This document shows positions 59,599-64,000 of a stretch of 64,000 nt of DNA, in pieces. The translations under genes and the position numbers were made by a program. Each line of letters starts with the position of its first letter. Position 1 is the stretch's first letter. This DNA comes from Bhargavaea changchunensis (GTDB taxonomy: Bacteria > Bacillota > Bacilli > Bacillales_A > Planococcaceae): assembly GCF_042665595.1 (NCBI RefSeq), contig NZ_JBHTCT010000003.1, positions 62,001 to 126,000 on the forward strand. The letters run 5' to 3'. Below the pieces are notes generated by a model. It saw only the letters and a program-made list of their open reading frames with translations, made no database searches and was not told the origin of the DNA.

Positions 59599-61995
59599 TT
59601 AGTTGCTTTTCTTTCTCTTCCTTGCGTAACGGCACTTCGGGCAGTTGCATGGCTTTTGTTTGTAGACCGGGCCAGCGCCGGACTCTGCCCGCTCAGGGCC
59701 AGCTTCTGTACCTGCTTCTACATCACCCTGGACTGCTGTATCCGTGGCTGGCTGATCGGAGCCCTCATCAGTTGTTGCCTCATCAGTGTGATCCGTGTCT
59801 TCCACTGCTGTATCAGCATTGGTGTCGTCGGTGCCTTCCACTGCAGTGTCAGCATTGGTGACGTCAGGGCTTTCCACTGCTGTATCAGCATTGGTGTCAC
59901 TGGAATCTTCAGCTGCTGTGTCAGCATTGGCGTCGCCGGAATCTTCAGCTGCTGTGTCAGCATTGGTGACGTCAGGGCTTTCCACTGCTGTATCAGCATT
60001 GGTGTCATCGGAACCTTCAGCTGCCGGATCAGCATTGGTGTCACCGGAATCTTCAGCTACTGTGTCAGCGTTGGTGTCGTCGGTGCCTTCCACTGCAGTG
60101 TCAGCATTGGTTTCATCGGAGCCTTCGACAGCCTCATCTGCATTGGTTTCACCGGTACCTTCAACTGCCGTTACAGCATAGGCTGCATCATAACCCTCGA
60201 CGGCCGCAATAATATTGGTTTCATTGGAGCCTGCGACAGCCGTATCCGCATTGGTTTCATCGGCGCCTTCATCCGCTGTGCCGGCGGTGGTGCCATCGGT
60301 GCCCTCCATCACCTCGTTGACTGTCTCCTCGGCAGTCTCATCCGTGACCGGGGTTTCCTCCGGAGTGGCAGTGTCGGTCGGCGGATCGGCCGGAGCAGGA
60401 TCTTCCGCTGGAGTTTCATCTGCGTGCGGCAGCTGAACCGGATGGGCATCTTCGATGATCTTGATCGGACGCATCATGTCGTGGTCTTCGTGCTCCAGGA
60501 AGTGGCAGTGCCAGATATAGTTGCCCGTAAAGTCCTTCCAGTGCATGGCAATCGACGTCACCTTGCCGACATCGACCTTGACGACATCCTTCCAGCCGCG
60601 CTCATATTCCCGTGGCGGCTCGGCAGGTCCGGTAAATACGATTTCACCCGTTTCTGTAAAGACATCCACGTCAAACGGGCGCCGCTCAAGAATTTTGAAC
60701 TGGATCAGGTGAAGGTGGATCGGATGCTGGATCGGTGTCGTATTGATGAAATTCCAGATTTCGATGCTGTCAATAGACGGTTTTTCCGAGGCCGGATCAT
60801 GATACATATGATCATTCAGCATGAGCATCGGACGTCCGTATTCATCTGTCGTTGCCGTAAGAGGAAGATTTCGGACGAGGTGGGCATGCTCAGTATGAAG
60901 TGCCATTTCCGGGTAAAGGGTTTCCGGAATCTGGCTGTCGTCCTCGCCGTCCAGCGGCAGGCAGACGGAGAACTGCATGACGACGCTCGTATGCTCATTG
61001 AGCGGGAACTCCTGATCATTGTTCAGGAGGGTGATTGTCTGGCCCTGCATCGTCGAGAAGTCGACGATGATATCAGTCCGCTCTGCCGGCAGCAGGTCAA
61101 AGGACGTCAGTTCGGCCGGCGCCTCAAGAAGGCCTCCGTCGGTTCCAATCTGATGGAAGGTGCCCCCGTTCGATAAACTCAGGGAGTAGCCCCGCCTATT
61201 GGAAGCGTTGAGAATCCGGAACCTGTACTTTCTCGGCTCGACGTTCAGGTAAGGCCAGAGTTTTCCGTTGACGGCAATGGTATCACCGAGGACGCCAGGG
61301 GTGATCGAAGGATTGACCGTAACAGGAAACGGTGGCGTGTCCGGATAGAAGAGCGATCCGTCTTCATTGAACGTTCGGTCCTGGATCATCATCGGGATTT
61401 CATACTTGCCTGAAGGCAGCCTGAGGCGGTCTTCCAGGGCATCGCGGAGCAGATAGAAGCCTGCAAGGCCGGAATAGACATTCAGGCGAGTGAGCGACAT
61501 CGCATGGTCATGATACCAGAGGGTGGCTCCGGGCTGATGGTTCGTATACGCATGAACCTGCCTTCTGAACGTCGGGCCGGTCATCTCATAGTTTTTCGTG
61601 TACCATGCTTCAGGGTGGCCGTCACTTTCCCAGTCCACTTTTGCACCGTGGAGGTGGACGACGGTCCGGACGTCGGCAGTGTCGATGCTGGAGTGAAGGG
61701 TGCGGTCGATTGGGAGGAAGTGTTCATCCGGAAGGTTGTTCAAGTATTTCACATAGGTGGTTTTGTCTTTTCTTGCCTCGATTGTCGGGCCCGGGATCAG
61801 TCCATCATATCCCCAGATTTTTGTCTCGGGGAAGTTCTGGTGATAACGGTGCAGCCCCTCTTTCATTTCCAGCTCGTGATAGGAGCCGTCAGGATATTCG
61901 TCGTGCTGAACCGGCATCGCGACAGTGGGTTTCGGCAACGGATCCATAAACTTCGGGATGCTGTTCGGATCTGAAGGATTGACGCATTTGCCCAT
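59599..61995 (-). CDS. cotA: CotA-like multicopper oxidase with acidic repeat tail
   Basis: 798 residues. The first 520 form a three-domain multicopper oxidase close to CotA: copper ligands in HLHG (114-117), WYHDHAM (160-166), HPIHLHL (424-430) and HCHFLEHEDHDMM (496-508, with the T1 Cys region and axial Met). B. subtilis CotA (about 513 residues) is an outer spore coat laccase making brown pigment. Here a further 280 residues follow: an acidic Pro/Thr linker, fifteen 12-residue repeats (578-757), and a basic end with PCNCPKC (782-788) and RKRKK. Start 61995 has AAAGGAA about 11 bases upstream; ATG 62004 is closer. Not part of the B. subtilis order here. Confidence 0.9.
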   Translation of the reverse strand: MGKCVNPSDPNSIPKFMDPLPKPTVAMPVQHDEYPDGSYHELEMKEGLHRYHQNFPETKIWGYDGLIPGPTIEARKDKTTYVKYLNNLPDEHFLPIDRTLHSSIDTADVRTVVHLHGAKVDWESDGHPEAWYTKNYEMTGPTFRRQVHAYTNHQPGATLWYHDHAMSLTRLNVYSGLAGFYLLRDALEDRLRLPSGKYEIPMMIQDRTFNEDGSLFYPDTPPFPVTVNPSITPGVLGDTIAVNGKLWPYLNVEPRKYRFRILNASNRRGYSLSLSNGGTFHQIGTDGGLLEAPAELTSFDLLPAERTDIIVDFSTMQGQTITLLNNDQEFPLNEHTSVVMQFSVCLPLDGEDDSQIPETLYPEMALHTEHAHLVRNLPLTATTDEYGRPMLMLNDHMYHDPASEKPSIDSIEIWNFINTTPIQHPIHLHLIQFKILERRPFDVDVFTETGEIVFTGPAEPPREYERGWKDVVKVDVGKVTSIAMHWKDFTGNYIWHCHFLEHEDHDMMRPIKIIEDAHPVQLPHADETPAEDPAPADPPTDTATPEETPVTDETAEETVNEVMEGTDGTTAGTADEGADETNADTAVAGSNETNIIAAVEGYDAAYAVTAVEGTGETNADEAVEGSDETNADTAVEGTDDTNADTVAEDSGDTNADPAAEGSDDTNADTAVESPDVTNADTAAEDSGDANADTAAEDSSDTNADTAVESPDVTNADTAVEGTDDTNADTAVEDTDHTDEATTDEGSDQPATDTAVQGDVEAGTEAGPERAESGAGPVYKQKPCNCPKCRYARKRKKSN
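59725..60264 (-). repeat. 36 bp minisatellite in the CotA-like gene
   Basis: Fifteen consecutive in-frame 36-base units encode x-D-x-T-N-A-D-T-A-V-E-G with variation (about 12 good copies; ends degenerate). Some blocks are duplicated almost exactly, e.g. the parts near 59822-59859 and 60071-60109, and near 59851-59900 and 59961-60010. This indicates recent copy-number change. Confidence 0.9.
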
Positions 61996-62140
61996 CGTAT
62001 GCATTTTCCTTTCTATATTAATTTTTTTGCATGCACCGGCAAAATCCGGCATGCTATCTCATCTTATGTACGCAAATAGTCCCAATCATGGACAGTCAAC
62101 CGGGGGATGAGATTTAAATTGATGAACTGGATGAACGCAC

Positions 62141-62184
62141 AAAAAAAGGGCTGCCGCTTTTTTTGCGGTCAGAGCCCTTGTTTT
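62141..62184 (-). terminator. Terminator after rqcH
   Basis: Minus strand: AAGGGCTCTGACCGC and GCGGCAGCCCTT form a stem around an A-rich loop, followed by seven T. Confidence 0.8.
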
Positions 62185-62228
62185 TCGTTGGGAGTGTCAC
62201 GTTGTATGACACCAACCCAAAAATTTGT

Positions 62229-63926
62229 TTACTTTCGGAGCTTCTTTACCAGATCTTCATCCGGATCGGCAAAGAGTGTTTTTTGTTCAAAGTAAATGAC
62301 AAACCCAGGCTTGGAGCCGTTCGGCTTTTTCACATGGCGCACTTCCGTGTAATCGACCGGGACAGAAGCCGACTCCCGGGCTTTGCTGAAGTAGGCCGCA
62401 AGGGAGGCAGCCTCCCTGATGGTTTCGTCATCCGGCGCATCCGAATGAATGACGACATGGGATCCCGGGATATCCTTGGTGTGGAGCCACGTTTCATGAC
62501 GCTTTGCAAGCTTGAATGTAAGATAGTCGTTCTGCTTGTTGTTCTTGCCGACTGAAATCGGCACACCCGTACTCGAGACAAACTCATCCGGAACTGGACG
62601 GGTGTCCTTTTTCTTCTTCTTTTTAAGGCGTCTCGCCTTCATGAAGCCCTGTTCGGCAAGCTCATCACGGATCTCTTCGATGTCCGCCGCGGAGCCTTGG
62701 GTCACCTGCTGGAGAAGGGATTCAAAGTAACCGATATCCTCTTCCGCTTTCTCAAGCTGTTCGGCAATCTTCACGAGCGCGTGCTTCGCCTTGTTGTACT
62801 TGGAGTAATATCGTTGCGCGTTTTCTGACGGTGTAAGTCTTGGGTCAAGCGGAATGGTGACAGTCCCGCCGTTTTCGTCATAGTAGTTCACTGCTTCAAT
62901 GGAGCTGTCGCCTTTGTTGATCTGATACAGGTTGGCGGTGACAAGTTCCCCGAACAGCTGATGCCGGTCCAGCTTGCCTGCCTGCTCCTGTTCATCCCGG
63001 AGTTTGATCATCTTGTTTTTCAGTTTCTGGACCTCGTTCGTCAGCCAGCGCTCAAGGTCCCCGGCCTGCTGCTTGACACGGTCCCGCTCCGCTTTTGTAT
63101 GGAACACTTTGTCGAGGAGTTCGGAGAGGGAAGGGAAATCCCTGGTTTCGCCGCCGATATGGTGGAGGGGGTTGGCGGAGAAATAGACCTTGCCGCCCGC
63201 CTCGCACAGCGTCGGCTGTGCGCCTCCCGAACGGAAATCTTCTATATAAGAGCGGTATGCCGCAAGCCTGTTTTCCTTTTCCATGCCCCCGGTCCGGAAC
63301 AGCAGCTCTTCAGCATGGAGCGGGGAAAATCCTCCGATGCGCCGGAAAATCGCTCCGGCAGTGTCCGCGTCACGAAGGATTTCCATGATCTCATTGTCTG
63401 TTGCTTCCACAGGGTCCAGCTTATCCTGGGGCGGGGCAGGGATGTAAGGCTGTCCCGGAAGCACCGTCCGGTAGCTGTTCACAGATGGAGGGAGGTGCTT
63501 CAGGCTGTCCAGAATGAGATTCCGTTCAGGATCGGTCAGGATCAGGTTCGAGTGCCTGCCCATCACTTCAACATGAAGCTCCCTAATTGTGTCATCGCCG
63601 ATCTCGTCCCGACTGCGCACGGTGAGGGTGACGATCCGGTCGGCACCCGCCTGGCGGATGCCGGTGATGATGCCGCCCTCCAGATGTTTGCGGAGAAACA
63701 TGCAGAACGTGGGCGGCTGCGACGGTGTGTCGACGGGCTCGTCAGTGAGTTGGATGCGTGAGTAGGAGGGGTGGATCGAGATGAGGAGCCGGTGGTTGGT
63801 TCTGCCGGCACGTACCGTGAAAAGCAGCTCCTGTGTGTTCGGCTGCTGGATCTTGGAGATCCGGCCGCCGGTGAGCTGCCGGAGTTCCTGTGTCATTGCC
63901 ATCATGAATAATCCGTCAAAAGCCAT
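62229..63926 (-). CDS. rqcH: Rqc2 homologue RqcH (NFACT protein)
   Basis: A 565-residue NFACT-family protein (YloA/Fbp-like). MAFDGLFMMAMTQEL opens the NFACT-N domain; a long coiled-coil lies at about 280-320 and 370-420; the NFACT-R domain has SSTGVPISVGKNNKQND and WLHTKDIPGSHVVI. RqcH adds C-terminal alanine tails to nascent chains on split 50S subunits, marking them for ClpXP. Located after pyrE as in B. subtilis, and in the same window as ylmH, which acts in the same process. Confidence 0.95.
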   Translation of the reverse strand: MAFDGLFMMAMTQELRQLTGGRISKIQQPNTQELLFTVRAGRTNHRLLISIHPSYSRIQLTDEPVDTPSQPPTFCMFLRKHLEGGIITGIRQAGADRIVTLTVRSRDEIGDDTIRELHVEVMGRHSNLILTDPERNLILDSLKHLPPSVNSYRTVLPGQPYIPAPPQDKLDPVEATDNEIMEILRDADTAGAIFRRIGGFSPLHAEELLFRTGGMEKENRLAAYRSYIEDFRSGGAQPTLCEAGGKVYFSANPLHHIGGETRDFPSLSELLDKVFHTKAERDRVKQQAGDLERWLTNEVQKLKNKMIKLRDEQEQAGKLDRHQLFGELVTANLYQINKGDSSIEAVNYYDENGGTVTIPLDPRLTPSENAQRYYSKYNKAKHALVKIAEQLEKAEEDIGYFESLLQQVTQGSAADIEEIRDELAEQGFMKARRLKKKKKKDTRPVPDEFVSSTGVPISVGKNNKQNDYLTFKLAKRHETWLHTKDIPGSHVVIHSDAPDDETIREAASLAAYFSKARESASVPVDYTEVRHVKKPNGSKPGFVIYFEQKTLFADPDEDLVKKLRK

Positions 63927-63965
63927 ATGATTGCCTCTTTCATTGCGTTTGTTTCCATTTTAGCA

Positions 63966-63990
63966 TTCATGCGGAGGGATATGGTATAAT
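63966..63990 (+). promoter_or_regulatory. Possible promoter for a gene beyond the window
   Basis: TATAAT at 63985-63990 on the plus strand, divergent from rqcH; no clear -35 box at standard spacing. The gene it serves lies outside the window. Confidence 0.35.
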
Positions 63991-64000
63991 TGCGACATCA

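Noticed and set aside
59725..60264. Regular 36 bp repeats that could suggest a CRISPR array
   Set aside because: There are no unique spacers; units follow each other directly, stay in frame and are part of a coding sequence. No cas genes are near.
59656..61176. A 506-codon open frame on the plus strand, antisense to the CotA-like gene
   Set aside because: It owes its length to the 36 bp repeats, codes Cys/Ile-rich repeats without known features, has no ribosome site and opposes a well-supported oxidase gene.

Overview
The window is a Gram-positive chromosome segment from the Bacillales, most likely Planococcaceae with fairly high G+C; the family is inferred from gene order and protein character and no 16S rRNA is present. 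Gene order follows the Bacillus subtilis stretch ctaE to pyrE and then rqcH (yloA): cytochrome oxidase end, ylb genes, division and cell wall (dcw) cluster, spoIIGA-sigE-sigG, ylm genes, divIVA, ileS, lspA, rluD, pyr operon. The organism carries intact-looking genes for the sporulation sigma factors E and G, SpoIIGA, SpoVD, a SpoVE-type flippase/polymerase, RsfA and a CotA-like coat oxidase, so it probably sporulates or descends recently from a spore former.

Region by region. 1-2150: end of ctaE, ctaF, ctaG and a DUF420 gene. 2236-9852: an AI-2E/YtvI-type membrane protein, a YugN-like protein, a CAP-domain protein, then a divergent pair not expected from the B. subtilis order (an ACT-less aspartokinase-like gene and a MurE-like ligase), ylbF, a 670 bp repeat-rich gap, a GDPD phosphodiesterase and ylbG. 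9854-16933: DUF7147, rsmD-coaD, ylbJ, ylbL, tmcAL, ylbN-rpmF, an enoyl-CoA hydratase-family gene and rsfA. 17069-23258: a three-gene acyl-CoA carboxylase, panE, a DUF3397 gene and bshC. 23593-36642: mraZ-rsmH-ftsL-pbpB-spoVD-mraY-murD-spoVE-divIB-ftsA-ftsZ, with murE, murG and murB absent. 36847-42852: spoIIGA, sigE, sigG, ylmC, ylmE, sepF, ylmG, ylmH, divIVA. 42859-47808: T-box-controlled ileS, lspA, rluD. 47805-59528: the complete pyr operon with two PyrR attenuators. 59599-63926 (minus strand): a CotA-like multicopper oxidase with a long repeat tail, and rqcH.

Most notable points: (i) CarA of the pyr operon has lost the catalytic Cys and His of its glutaminase domain; (ii) the divergent aspartokinase-like and MurE-like genes look like a functional pair; (iii) the CotA-like oxidase carries a 36 bp minisatellite encoding fifteen 12-residue acidic repeats and ends in a Cys-rich basic tail; (iv) intergenic repeats contain a hairpin module whose arms vary while base pairing is kept, and a 42 bp scar elsewhere looks like the same element deleted between two 8 bp direct repeats; (v) PBP2b has KTA in place of the KTG motif; (vi) three GTGG boxes at 10 bp spacing precede mraZ, as expected of a MraZ operator.

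All family assignments come from reading the translated sequences by eye against remembered family members. No database search was run.
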